Assembly (NCBI GenBank): GCA_021234155.1
Contig: JAJEKV010000050.1
Location: 3,434,488-3,498,487 of the forward strand
Origin: Isoetes taiwanensis
Lineage: Eukaryota; Streptophyta; Lycopodiopsida; Isoetales; Isoetaceae
DNA: 64,000 bases
Reading direction: 5' to 3'
Below, in pieces: positions 44,656 through 55,654 of this stretch. The translations under genes were made by a program, and so were the position numbers. The notes beneath the pieces are model-generated. The model was not told where the DNA came from, did no database searches, and was given only the letters and a program-made list of their open reading frames with translations. Every line of letters starts with the position of its first letter. Position 1 is the stretch's first letter.

Positions 44656-45201
44656 TTGTTAGTTGTGTCCATAACGTTCAAGTTAAAGTCAAAAGCAGAG
44701 TTCCAACAGTTAGAACCGCATAGCACAGACATTACTGCAAGCAATGTCATTGACAAGTGTGTAAAGAAGTCACCCGAACTAAGGCATCTCAACTTATGCG
44801 TTGTAGCGCAATATAAAGATGTGAATGGTAAATTTATAAATAGAAGGCGAATGGACAAATTTGGTATGTTAAAAAATGCCATCATTCGATTTGTCGGCTT
44901 TAGCAGGGACAAAGACATTGAAGCATGGGCATACGAGCGTCTGTTGCTTCATGTACTGTTCACAAACAAATAAGAATTCATACATAAAGGGGAGATATGC
45001 TATGATGCTTATGTTCGCAATAAAGAAATGATCGAAGAGGCACACTCGAAATTGTATTTCACAAAAGAGAATGAATGGGAAAACATTGAATCATTGATTA
45101 ATGAGAATGTTGATGGTCCACTCGATCATCATCCAGAGGCCGATAAGTTTGATGTAGGCTATGAATCGCCATTTCAAGGTTGTTTCATGCACCCAACAAT
45201 G
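44656..45201 (+). pseudogene. Helitron-type PIF1 helicase, left part
   Basis: Matches the region before the helicase core in Helitron Rep-helicases: KSPELRHLNLCVVAQY, NRRRMDKFGM, YERLLLHVLFTNK, then after an in-frame TAA CYDAYVRNKEMIEEAHSKLY, and DVGYESPFQGCFMHPTMN. The continuation (MMPNEEYYGMIKSLN) is found 9.7 kb away at 54,883. In between lies a DIRS-like element, so this is one gene split by insertion. The Rep nuclease domain is not visible. Confidence 0.7.
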
Positions 45202-45207
45202 AACATT

Positions 45208-46215
45208 CTTTCTAGAACTACTAGGTGTGGAAAACATATGGAAAGAACCACCTCCATGGGCATCTCTTAAACAACACAAAACATAATACATGCTAAGAAC
45301 CACCTCCATGGGCATCTCTTAAACAACACAAAACAAAATACATGCTGAAAGAACCACCTCCATGGGCATCTCATAAAACAGAATACATGCTTGAAATTCT
45401 TGAATCAGTGAAACCATTATAATCGGGATTAAAAAACCTCGCCTTCCGGGTTTTCGAGGAAAAACCCTGACCATAATAGGATCACTAACCAGGCTAGGTT
45501 TCCAAAGATGAAAACAAAATACCCTCAGGCCTACCAGCCTTTGGGATGGGTACACAGGTATAGCACATACAAGCTGGCAAGAAGAAGAGAATAATGCTTG
45601 CGCCAAGTTCAACCGCAACAATCTTGAAACAAGAGTGTAGGCTCCCTTCCCAACTTGGTAGCTCAACTACCGCATCCCTTTAGCTTGGTATCCGCAAAAC
45701 AACAAGAAAATGAGGTAAAAGGCCCATCGGACTCATCCAGGCTCTAGGGCCTTCCACAGGCACAAGGCCCACCACGACTCTAGGGTCACCAACCAGGCAT
45801 GGGGCCTCCATCCAGGCACTAAGGCCACCAACTAGGCATGAAAACCTCCAATTGTCACTAGGCAAAAAACCAAAAAAACTCCATTTAAGGCTTAATGGTA
45901 AAACAAAGGATGGGTGGGTGGGACTAGACACTCCAAGAAGAAGGAAATGCTCGTTAAGGAAGCTGATGGAGGAAAACCTGCGAGACAAGGAAACTAAATA
46001 GGAGGATTTCACAAAGGACAAAATAACTGTCAAGCAACTACCTAGTAGTTCAAGAACTTTATTTACCTTCAATTCCTTGAAAATGAAGGTAAATGTCACT
46101 TCTAGAACTACTATGTGTGGAAAACATATGGAAAGAACCACCTCCATGGGCATCTCTTAAACAATACATGCTGAAAAAGAGGCAGGAAAAGTGTGTACTA
46201 CTAGAAATGCCGAAC
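45208..46215. repeat. B1-A2-B2 split direct repeats at the 3' end of the DIRS-like element
   Basis: B1 (46,215 to 46,103) starts after the recombinase and is repeated as B2 (about 45,320 to 45,208): TTCTAGAACTACTANG, GGAAAACATATGGAAAGAAC, CACCTCCATGGGCATCTC. A2 (46,102 down to about 45,925) matches A1 at 54,680-54,858 and ends in the hairpin TTTACCTTCA/TGAAGGTAAA. CCTCCATGGGCATCTC units are locally amplified (45,250, 45,303, 45,355). Matches the rolling or circular template logic of PAT/Ngaro elements. Confidence 0.75.
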
Positions 46216-46634
46216 TCTAATAAAGCTTCTGAGATGTCGGTTGAAGCAAGGCCTAAAGAACGAGAAACTAGAAGCTGTTCACGCAAGGTTGGAATCACAT
46301 AACCATCTTTAGCAGACTCGGAGGACTACCGACCATGGGCTTTAAATAAACGATCTGGAACATTAAAAGCTGCAGCAGTAGTAGCTCCACCCCGTCTACC
46401 AGAATGAGTACCAAAAGCATCAGGATCCTTTCCAATAGATTGCAAGCAATATCGCAACCATGAACGAAGGGTGGAGTAAGAGATCACATTCTTACGGAGT
46501 GAAGAGCTAGATGAAGAGCAATGAATACCACAGAAAAGAAAACCACCTGATGGACCATCCACAACTCTAAATTTTCCCATATAGATAAGGTGCTCAAGCA
46601 GTTGGACTGGGCAATATTGTATTGTATTGATCAT
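46210..46634 (-). pseudogene. DIRS tyrosine recombinase, C-terminal catalytic part
   Basis: Contains CPVQLLEHLIYMGKFRVV, a linker, then GTHSGRRGGATTAAAFNVPD with the HxxR box, LFKAHGR followed by TAG where family members have Trp, and SSESAKDGYVIPTLREQLL with the nucleophilic Tyr. The nonsense change TGG to TAG would remove the Tyr. The N-terminal half of the domain lies beyond the LINE, at 48,945-49,488. Confidence 0.8.
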
Positions 46635-46639
46635 GCTCC

Positions 46640-48945
46640 GTCGAACCTTGAAGGTTATGGAGCCATAATTACAGAGTATTTACTTTTATCAATAAATCTC
46701 GGTGTGATTCTACCGATTTAAGATATGGACCTAAACTTGATGGATCCATATCGAACAACATATATAGATTGTTTGCATCTATGTGAAATTTTGCTCTAAT
46801 GTTTTGGTATGCTGAACAATCCAATAGGACGTCTGCTCATCTTCAACCTCGTGCCAGTCACATAAGGTACATATTCTTTCATCTCGTGCAACAGAAGCCC
46901 ATCTCCCTATCTCAATATTTAAATGACGTGAGCATATTCTATAGCGTGCTATTATTTTCCTCAAGAACAAGGGAATGTGTGATCGTACATACTGCTGATC
47001 CGTATATGTGAGCATCGGATTTATTTCAGTGGAATAAAAGGTCATTCTGGTACCTTTTTTTAGCCATATTCGATCCAGTGCCTTTTGTTGTATGAGATCT
47101 CTAGCACCAGCTTCCGTGTCGGGCCAGCTCGCTAGATCTATCCCCCAGCGTCCTGCCCAATTCAGTACATCCTTATACCACCCTGAGTCCATAGAATGCA
47201 GCAACGCTTGCCTTGAGAGCCTCTCATCATTCTGCTGCCACACCCGATTTACAAAGTTTATAGTCTGGAAGAGGGCTTCTGCTTCTAGCGGAATTAACCC
47301 GGTTTCTGCCAATAAGATTGCATATGGTGTTTGTGCCTTAACGTCCATCTCCTCTCTTATGAATAGCTTCAATACTTGCTCTATCTGTTGCCAATGCTTG
47401 CTTGTTGCGCCAGGCCCCCAAATCGGTGCTCCATAGAGCACTACTGTCTGCACCAAAGTTCTAAATAAGAGTTTTTTGAGCCCCCATTGCTGAAGAGATG
47501 CATTATGACACTTCGAAAGCATGCTGAAAAGAGCCGCCTTGCCTCCTGTTACACGTCTTTTGATGCATTCTGTCCATGAATACTTGGCTGAAAAATCAAT
47601 ACCCAAATACTTAAAGCATTCTAATGTCTCGAGCTCCTCTCCTTGATAGTAGAAAGTTGGCCTGTCATAAATGCCTACAACCATAATTTTTGATTTTGTC
47701 AAATTAACCTGCATATGCCTTGCTTTGCAAAAGAGTGCCACTCTGTCGAGATGTGCTTGCAGCCCCTCCTTTTTATCCGCAATGAGTACTACGTCATCAG
47801 CATATAGTAGTAACTGGACTACGTAATCTCCCAACCGGGTACCTGCTCGGTTATTCTCTTTTAGCCATGCATCAATTTCATCAATATACAATCCGAAGAG
47901 AGTAGGAGATAATGGACATCCTTGACGGACTCCTATGGTGCTGTGAATTTCCAAGTCCATATCCCTGGATAGTTTCACTTTTACTTCCTCATATAATTTG
48001 GATACTGCCCCTCTGATTGATTGAGGGATATTCAACTGCTCCATTCGTTCTCCTAAATCTTTTCTGGGCACTTTATCAAATGCTTTTGTAAGATCTATGA
48101 ATCCAAGAAACAATGCATTCCTTGGCCTTTTAGCCCTTCCAATCAAGACCCTCAATGCAAGAGCATGGTCTAATGTGCTATGGTTCTGCCTGAAACCAGC
48201 CTGGTACAGTGATCTCAAGCCATGCTCTTCTGTATATGCGCTCAAGTTTTTTCTCCAAGAGCGATCCTAACAACTTGGAGAAGGTGCTTCCTATTAGGAT
48301 GGTCCTATAATTACTTGCATTCATTTTGTCTCCTGATTTATGGATCGGGTGGACCCTATTTAGTTTCCAAGCCTATGGAAGACCATTCTTTACTGCCTGA
48401 TTCAGCATGTCTGTTACTATTTGCAAAGTCTTTTTGCTGCTCCATTTCAATAACTCTATACATAGGCCCTCCAGATCGGGTGCCTTCCCATTAGCCATGT
48501 GTTTAAGAGCAAAACTGATATCTTCTACTGTGAAGATGTCCTCTTTACATTCTACTGCTGCCATGCTATTTGCTTCTGGGCAATTATATACTGAATTAAC
48601 TAGTTGTGCAAGGTCATCCATATTTAGACTATGTTGAGCTGGTTTCTTCTGGATCGTATTCCAAAAGGCTTTAGGATTTTCCGATAGCCTTTTACTTAAA
48701 TCTTCCTGTTTCTTATGCATGAAGGCTCTCTTTTTGCTTCTCAGCAAATTCCTATACCATCGTGGCTTCTTAATGCATCCTTGTGGGAGCTTTGATCTCG
48801 CTTCCTTGCATTCTAAATCCCACCAGCTATTACACGGTTTTCGCCTGCAAGTGCTCTTTGTTTGGCCAAAAATTTCATATGCTGCTGCTTCGCTCTTCTT
48901 ATAATCTATTTTGAATCTGGGCTGTCTTTTATAAGCAGCCAAACG
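46640..48945 (-). mobile_element. LINE (family B) inserted into the DIRS recombinase gene
   Basis: 5'-truncated ORF2, endonuclease lost. Order: post-endonuclease linker (NSWWDLECKEARSKLPQG, RYSK-type basic region), a MANGKAPDLEGLCIELLKW block, TAG at 48,373, NYRTILIGSTFSKLLG, a frameshift at an A-run near 48,250, GFRQNHSTLDHALALRVLI, FIDLTKAFDKVPRKDL, GVRQGCPLSPTLFGLYIDE, catalytic LLLYADDVVLIA, NLTKSKIMVVG, GLDFSA-type KYLGIDFSAKYSWTECIKRR, and a C-terminal C-x2-C segment (ERICTLCDWHEVEDEQ). The 3' end is a short CAATA-type microsatellite at 46,620-46,635. TATTGC is found at both borders and could be part of a target duplication. The 488-codon frame from 48,245 to 46,779 is still open, so this is a relatively young copy. 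Confidence 0.85.
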
Positions 48946-49488
48946 AGCAATAGAAACCCAAGAACCTACAACATTTTGATCAGTTTTAGAGGATCGGATG
49001 TAGAGACTAGCATGCGAGGGAAGGAAAATTATTTCATGCCAATGTAAAGAAAGCAGTTCCGAGCTATGCAAAAAGGCCAAGAAAGCTAAGACAAGGGCTG
49101 TGCAGCGCATGACATCTAACAATGTTGCTAAAGGTCCCGCAAAGGTATCAATAATTCTCCTGACCATGTGGGGTAACAAAGGTTGCTTCTTGTTGATACT
49201 AGAGGGAATATTTCGTCTGGCTAGATCGCGAACTAGGGAAACCAGAGGGTGTTCAGTAGGTTTACCAAGACCTGCAACCTGGTGATGGAAAGCAATGGAT
49301 GCCAAGATGTTATTGACTCGTGAAAGAGAAGGTGAAGATGATAAGACCTTAGTGATGTAAAGACAAATAGTCATGGAAGATGAGGGTAAAAATGAGATAT
49401 TTTTGGACAAGTACCAAGACTTAAATTCAAACCAAGGTTGTCCGTAAGCTTTCAAGTTGTTTGGAGCCCTTGTTTGGAGCCCTCGCAC
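48945..49488 (-). pseudogene. DIRS tyrosine recombinase, N-terminal and early catalytic part
   Basis: LKAYGQPWFEFKSWYL and ASIAFHHQVAGLGKPTEHPL belong to the core-binding part. LAFLAFLHSSELLSLHWHEI is the box I region, where the expected catalytic Arg (LRxSEL) is His (CAT for CGT). ASLYIRSSKTDQNVVGSWVS contains the catalytic Lys. The frame then runs directly into LINE sequence at about 48,945. Confidence 0.8.
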
Positions 49489-49503
49489 TCAGTGTATAAC
49501 CCT

Positions 49504-50128
49504 TCAGCAGGGACAATAAATGACATATCTCCGTATCCGCATTATCCATAGACATCCAAAACTCAGAACTAAAAACATCTGAAACAAAACACAAAAACTC
49601 ACCATGCCAGAAGCACGAAGTCGAAGCGCAATCATCAGACTAGTAGATTTTCCACAAGGTAAAGAAGATCTAGAAGCGCCACACAAAGCATATCCACTGG
49701 CTGGAAAATCTAAATGGTCTACAAAGCAAGCAAGCCAATTTCCAAACTCATCATGAAGCACTGGCCACCACGGAGCAGACTCCCAATGGAAAATGACTAA
49801 CGTGATGTCACACTTACATGCAAGGGCAAAGGCGACAGTCTTAGCTACAAGGCTCGGAGGAGGGAAGCAATAGCTGTTAGTGTTGGACCATGATTGAGAG
49901 AAAGCATCGGGTGGTGATAAAAAACTAGGATGTGGGTGCCAACAATTAAACTTAGAAGTACGAGCATTATGAGCATTGGCAAAACGATCCCAATCATGAG
50001 GACCCCATCTCATATCTATCAAGGAAAAAACTGCATCAGATAACATATAGTCATCAAAATCAATAAGCTTTGATAGATAGTCAGCCCACTGGCTTAGGTT
50101 CCGAGGAATCCAGGCCCCTAGGGCTTTG
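49504..50128 (-). pseudogene. DIRS RNase H C-terminal and connection region
   Basis: ALGAWIPRNLSQWADYLSKL then IDFDDYMLSDAVFSLID, MRWGPHDWDRFANAHNARTS, DAFSQSWSNTNSYCFPPPSL follow the order seen after RNase H in DIRS pol proteins (residues resembling the D-x-A-D-x-L-S-R block, then WGPH..DRFA). The 5' side is interrupted by a LINE at 50,129. No methyltransferase motif was found. Confidence 0.75.
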
Positions 50129-50649
50129 TTATTGGCGCAAGAGCCACAACGACTGAAGAGGGTATGGCAGGAGCACTGTCAGGGGTGGTTCGCAACGTGA
50201 TATATAGACTACCAACAGATTGTGGCTATGCTTGATGCCCAGGGACAGGCTGCACACCTGAATGAGCGCTTTGCCACCACTCTGTGGGATGCAGCCACTC
50301 GTGCAAAGCCTAAAATAGAGCACTACCACACGCAAGTTAATCCAACACTGGAACATGGCCCACACCAACACTTGAAAGTGCATATATCTATGAAGAAACG
50401 GAGAGCTATTGCCTCCGTGAGGACGGGGTCCCATCATCTCAGAATTGAAACAGGTCGTTGGACTACAGATGGAGGGCAGAGAATCCCTCGGCATGAGAGA
50501 ATATGCCAGTGTTGCCACATGCGGACAGTAGAGGATGAGCACCATGCTCTGCAAGAGTGTCCGGCATAGCGTTTAGATGAGAAGCTAGAAGACGCCATTT
50601 GGCAGGATAACGTTGAGCAGGACTCAAGGCTCATATCAGGTTTTTTGGA
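50129..50649 (+). mobile_element. LINE (family A) ORF2 C-terminal fragment inserted into the DIRS RNase H
   Basis: Plus-strand ORF2 C-terminus in antisense to its host element: AHLNERFATTLWDAATRAKP, RTGSHHLRIETGRWTTDGGQ, RIPRHERICQCCHMRTVEDE and HHALQECPA, a CCHC-like zinc knuckle typical for LINE ORF2 ends. DIRS coding sequence is continuous across it (ILCSKK on one side, ALGAWIPRNL on the other). No clear poly(A) or microsatellite tail was seen. Confidence 0.75.
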
Positions 50650-51319
50650 ACACAATATGAAGATCCTGATACACAAGAAATGTAGGTGACTAATACGAGA
50701 TCCGCCCTTTGGAAGGATAAAGTATGCATTCAAGGAATCGCCTAAAGCTGTAACCTGGGAGTTTTGCAAGGACAGAGCCCGGTTCTCAAGGAAATGGAAT
50801 AGAGCAGAAAGCTCACGGGCAGTTGAGGATGAAGATTTCTCAGCACCAGAGAAAGTATCGGCAAAATCTGTACTCGGAAAAGAACCATGAAGCCAAACTC
50901 CCCATCCCGAGTTACTAGCATCATAGCATAAAGAAATGGAAGGGTTAAGGGGTTCCCAAATGTAAGCATTATTAAGGAGATCAAAGGAGGAGGACCAAAG
51001 GTAAATTTCTGCATGCTCAGATGGGGATAACTGTAAATGTTGGGACCAAGATGCAATGGAAGCATATAACCTAGCAAGATTAAATGATAAGAGTTTGGAA
51101 AAAGGGCCAAAAACCATGAACCCAAACAACTAGCATGTGCCCGCCAAAAACCATACGGAAAGACTCAATCATACCCATAAAAGAGGCTAATGTTCGCACT
51201 GGAATGCAGACGTTAGTCAGGAGCTTGAAGGCTAAGTTGAAAAAATTTTGGCGTCTTGTGGGGGCAATGGACAAGGAGCCCGAGGATGAGTCAACCACAA
51301 ATCCCAAGAATTTGGCCAC
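50650..51319 (-). pseudogene. DIRS RT thumb and RNase H
   Basis: Begins GFVVDSSSGSLSIAPTRRQN and FKLLTNVCIPVRTLASFMGM (RT thumb, shifted frame relative to the RT fingers), then ISLCYDASNSGWGVWLHG (first Asp), SSSSTARELSALFHFLENRA (Glu) and SQVTALGDSLNAYFIL (Asp). All three RNase H acids visible are kept; there is one frame change near 51,300 and another near 51,120. Confidence 0.8.
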
Positions 51320-52040
51320 ATGAGAGCATTCTACTTATGTAGAACAACGCTACCTCAAAATCCTGCATCACCAAAGCCTTAACATTTGTAAAATTAGAAA
51401 CAGAGGTAGCAAATAAGAAGTCATCTATATAGGGAATGCAAGGACATCCTCTAGAACACCATAAACGAACCATCTGTCGCATTAGCTTGGTAAATACGTA
51501 GCATGCAGAAGAAAGATCAAAAGGCAAGGATGTAAACACGTAGAGAGCACCCTCAAACTCGAAACCAAGATATGTCCAACAGACAGGATTAATGTCTACA
51601 TGATGGTATCCAGAGTGGAGATCGATCGTAAACAAGGCATCATTAGGCTTGACAACATCACGGATTTCCTTTATAGTCTCATATTTAAAGGGAATACGAG
51701 CTAAGCAACTATTAACATAGCGAAGGTCCAAAATAAGATGCAACTTGTTTCCAGCTTTAGGGACTACGCTCAAAGGTGAGCACATGAAGGGAATTGATTC
51801 TGAGACTGCAGCAGCACCTAAGGCAAGCAAGTCCTTGATAGCACCCCTATCAAACTCTGCATGTTGCTGCACAGGCTTATGGTTTGGCTTAGACCAAGGT
51901 TGACTAGGGGGACCATGGAGCCAAGGAAGAGTATAACCATTACTGACCCAATCAAGCACCATTGCAGAAGAACAAAAAGATTTCCAAAAAACCAAACGGT
52001 CTTTCAATCTATTGTGCAAATAAGTCACTGGTGGGTGCAA
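51291..52040 (-). pseudogene. DIRS-type reverse transcriptase
   Basis: Open over 249 codons. LHLILDLRYVNSCLARIPFK, ALFTIDLHSGYHHVDINP, YVFTSLPFDLSSACYVFTKL and the catalytic CIPYIDDFLFATS are in the canonical order. LPFDL has Asp where LPFGL is usual (GAT for GGT). Upstream in frame HLDWVSNGYTLPW-type residues (VLDWVSNGYTLPWLHGPPSQ) match the DIRS RT start. RT copies the element RNA into DNA. Confidence 0.88.
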
Positions 52041-52064
52041 ACTTTGAGAAGGTGAAGTGCTTAT

Positions 52065-53524
52065 ATCTGTAACAATACGGCAACCAACTCATTAGAAACT
52101 CATAAACTATTAAAACCAGAATCCTCCTTGGTCATGATACCAACATAACCATGTCAACGAAAAGGCACCTTATATGAAGCATTAAACAAAGATATAATAG
52201 TTACGCTATACATTTGGTTAACATTAGTTAGACCTAGGTCAGATAACTAAAAACACAAAGCCATTATTGGAGCGGTTCGAATTAGGACAATAGGAAAGAC
52301 TGAAAGCGATCGGATCAGGCAAAAGGATCGCCGAAAATGGATGCTCTTTGGAAAGTACACACTCTTGTGTTATTAAAATCAAGTAACTCATGCTGCAAAT
52401 AGGTATTGAAGACAAGGCCGATCCAAACGGTCCGACAAGCATCAAAAACTAGGCCGACTTAGGCACCTTTGTCAAGGCATGAGTAGGCACATAAGTTTGC
52501 ACATGAAGTTCTGATCTTTCTCTGAAGTTGCACATACCAACCCGTTTTCTAAAAATCAAAAAGACCATATCTGACCATCACAACTAACAACAATATTGCA
52601 AGTTCTACAGACCGACAAGAGTTTCAAGCAGAACCACAATTGCTACAAAAACAGACATTGGTTGTGTACAAAAATAGCTTGCACAGAATAATCCTACGGT
52701 TCAATCCAGAAATGGAGACACATAATACTGCTGTAAATCGGGATGTAGATTTAGAAAAATGCAACATGCAGACGCAGAATACTGCTGTAAATTGAAAGCT
52801 GTAGATTTAAAATCTTGGCAGTAAATTTAGCTATCCATACTACCTAGCTCTGATTGAACATAAGTCATGTAACAGCAGCACACAGAACTATCCGATTTAA
52901 AGTAAAGGATCAGGTTGAGACAGATTTAAGAATGCCAAATAACTAAGGAAATCTGAAGCAAACATTTGTTGAATAGTGTTGAACATGGAAGACAAGTGTG
53001 GAAGCTACCCAGCCTGGAATCTACCATAAAAAGTTTAAACTACATAAGCTACCAAGCGCGGAATTACCATAAAAAGGTAGAAAGAACAGCTTCGCTTGAA
53101 CATTTGGTAGAACTCAGAGAAATATGGAATTCAACATGCTACTCGGACACTCTAATAAAATGGAAAAACAATCTTTATTCGCATGGTAACCTTCAAGGAC
53201 ATGCAAAAACAGATCAACGCCTGATTAAATGAGTTGTAGACTGGTTAAATGAGTTCAACCTACAGAAAACTAAAGGGAAAAAGGGGCTGCATGCTGTTTA
53301 AAAACGTCGAACACTATTTGATATTAAACTAAAGATGCTTATTATTAACCGCATTATCTGAGAACATTGAGCAGCTTCTTAGCCAGCAAAAATCTACCAA
53401 ATTGAAGAGCTCATATTTGCTAAATTCACAAGATTTCAAAGCCAAGAAAACTGAATGCACAACTCTTTATTATCATGATCACTCCCTCAAAATAGAGAGG
53501 CAAAAACACATACAATTTAAACAT
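52065..53524. other. Between gag and RT of the DIRS-like element; no further gene seen
   Basis: About 1.46 kb AT-rich sequence inside the element without recognisable domains. A local duplication ATACTGCTGTAAATYG lies at 52,727 and 52,778. Confidence 0.5.
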
Positions 53525-54278
53525 TCAAGCAGGTTTATAAAACAGATTATTAGTGTTTGCTGGTGCCGGGAGCCGAAGCTGTTGAGGAGCTAGAGCTAGC
53601 AGAGATTTAGATGGACATGACGCTGCTAAATGGCCTGGTTGCTGACAAATATAGCAAAGATTAGAACCTTTAAGCCCAAACTGGAAACTAAACCGCTTCT
53701 TGGAGGTCCTACTTAGCTCAGAAGCTAGTTTCCTGGCATCCCTTAACCGTTTATCACTATCACACCAATTAAATTCTCCCATTTCGTAGCATTCAACCAC
53801 TGTTGGTCCTTCCCTGTCCCTTATCCAGATGTAATTTTTTCTACTTGAAACCAAATTTGTACCTTTGTCAATAATCGCTAATCGCTTTGCTTGCTGGATC
53901 TGTCGTCTTCTGGGGACGCATATGACTTTCCAGCTCCGCAAATGACTCCTCAACCTCGTTCAAAAAATCCCATTGCTTGATATTCCCATCAAATTTGAGG
54001 GCAGGAGCCCTAGCTTTCTTGCTCTTCCGCTGGATTTCTTCCTGAAGAGAAGCAACCTTGGATTCCAGGGCTACCACATCCTCTGCTTTAGCACCACCCA
54101 AGGCTGCAATCTTGGACTCCATAGCACCGCCCAGACCAGCAATTTTGGATTCCAGAAGGCTTTCCATAGCCTGTAACCATGCCGGAGTCTTCTCCTCAGT
54201 AGGCACTCTTGATTTTGGATCATTCAAAGAACCAGAAGCTTCTGTGATAGGCCTCTTTCCCAGCTTGAGAGGATTCAT
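53525..54278 (-). pseudogene. DIRS gag-like protein with CCHC zinc knuckle
   Basis: From ATG at 54,278: MNPLKLGKRPITEASGSLND, a coiled-coil-like repeat (ESKIAGLGGAMESKIAALGG), SLQEEIQRKSKKARA, NEVEESFAELESHM, then a frameshift near 53,880. It continues IDKGTNLVSSRKNYIWIRDR, CYEMGEFNWCD and the knuckle CYICQQPGHLAASC. Comparison with 6292-6726 shows the frame was once continuous. Expected to package element RNA. Confidence 0.8.
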
Positions 54279-54499
54279 TTTTGGGGCCGTTGATGTTACA
54301 GAGGAACAAGAAACAGTTTGAAGGAGATGGGCAAACAAAAACGAAATGGTAGAGAAGGAATAAGCAAGGCTGGATAAAATTCCACGAAAAGGAAGAACTC
54401 GGGAAATTGGTAGCCTGGATCCTTCTAAATTGGACGTGCACACAAAAGATTCAGATCTTACATAGCGGATCCGACAAAATATACCAGCTTGATAACACC

Positions 54500-54873
54500 G
54501 CGGGGTAATGCAAATTCACAATGAAGATATTCCGAAGGCAAAGAAACAAATATGAAGCACCGTTTGCAAAAATGAAACAAAGCTTGGAAGACGTCGAACA
54601 TGCAAAGGAGAAAGCCAAAAAACCACAATGGAAAACATATGCAAATAAAATGGATGAAATAGGGAGGTTGTGTAGCCGGGGGCTAGACACTCCAAGAAGA
54701 AAGAGATGCTCATTAAGAAAGCTGATGGAGGAAAACTTGCGAGACAAGGAAACTAAATAAGAGGATTTCACAAAGGACAAAATAACGGTCAAGCAACTGC
54801 CTAGTAGTTCAAGAACTTCATTTACCTTCAATTCCTTGAAAATGAAGGTAAATGTCACTCATCAAGAATACCA
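54500..54873. repeat. A1 terminal segment of the DIRS-like element
   Basis: The stretch 54,690-54,858 (ACACTCCAAGAAGAAAGAGA, GAGGAAAACTTGCGAGACAA, TTTACCTTCAATTCCTTGAA, TGAAGGTAAATGTCA) is nearly identical to A2 at 45,925-46,102. It ends in a 10-bp-arm hairpin. A 15-bp unique segment (TCATCAAGAATACCA) separates it from the AACATT border. Confidence 0.75.
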
Positions 54874-54879
54874 AACATT

Positions 54880-55562
54880 GCTATGATGCCGAATGAAGAA
54901 TACTATGGTATGATAAAGAGTTTAAATTTAGAATGCCTACTATTTGACGATGTAATGTACAAGAAAATGATAGACCCCAACTTTCAAATACTACTTTTTT
55001 TAACTGGAGGTGCCGGTGTTGGTAAATATAGACTTGTTCAATGTCTGATCGATGGATTAAAGCATTTTTATCAGCAACAATTCTCAAGCGATTCAGGAAA
55101 AACGATGACAATTGTAACAGCATATACGGGGAAAGCCGCTAAGAATATAAAGGGAATCACAATACACTCAGCATTCGGAATTCGTCCTACAGCCGCAATG
55201 GGCTCACGTCTCACAATGCCTATAGGTGAGGCACTGCAAGTAATAAGAAATGCACATGAAGATGTCAAATTGCTCGTGATCGATGAAATATCAATGGTGG
55301 GGCTAGTGGTTTTTACACATATCGATACAGCATCAAAAGCACTTTGAACACCCCATTTGGCGGATTAGATGTTATAATTTATGGGGACTTTTATCAATTG
55401 CCACCACTGTTTGACAAGATGGTTTTTGACAATCCTGATGAGAAGGATCGCAAAAACCATCATTCAATTAAATTGAGATTATGTCTTAATTTTGGGACAA
55501 ATTTCATATTGTATGTTTTTTATAGCATATTCAAATTCACACAAACCACCTCAAAAGTATGA
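54880..55562 (+). pseudogene. Helitron-type PIF1 helicase, right part (core motifs)
   Basis: Continues the gene at 44,656-45,201. NEEYYGMIKSLNLECLLFDD precedes Walker A FLTGGAGVGKYRLVQCL (usual GKS/T here GKY), TAYTGKAAKNIKGITIHSAF is motif Ia, LLVIDEISMVG is Walker B, and after a frameshift at about 55,345 GGLDVIIYGDFYQLPP is motif III. Later motifs are absent. PIF1 helicases unwind DNA during rolling-circle transposition. The GKY change, frameshift and DIRS insertion make it non-functional. Confidence 0.8.
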
Positions 55563-55654
55563 AAATGTAATCTCATATTATTTACAAAATAGTCAATATT
55601 TCACAATATAGCACCATATTATAAAAACGTGATGAAGAAAATTTACATGGTTAT

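Larger units (their letters stand above)
45208..54873 (-). mobile_element. DIRS/PAT-like tyrosine-recombinase retrotransposon, full-length, decayed
   Basis: Read from 54,873 leftwards: terminal segment A1, gag, reverse transcriptase, RNase H, tyrosine recombinase, B1, A2, B2. AACATT is present at both borders (45,202-45,207 and 54,874-54,879). The element separates two halves of a Helitron-type helicase gene. There is no LTR, integrase or protease. No methyltransferase was seen between RNase H and recombinase, so it resembles PAT or Ngaro types more than DIRS1. Two LINE fragments interrupt it (46,640-48,945 and about 50,129-50,649). Every domain carries stops or shifts. Without the LINEs it would be roughly 6.8 kb. 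Confidence 0.85.

Noticed and set aside
50434-50640. Minus-strand reading SSSFSSKRYAGHSCRAWCSS as part of the DIRS RNase H
   Set aside because: It is the antisense of a LINE ORF2 C-terminus; DIRS coding resumes at ALGAWIPRNL beyond it.
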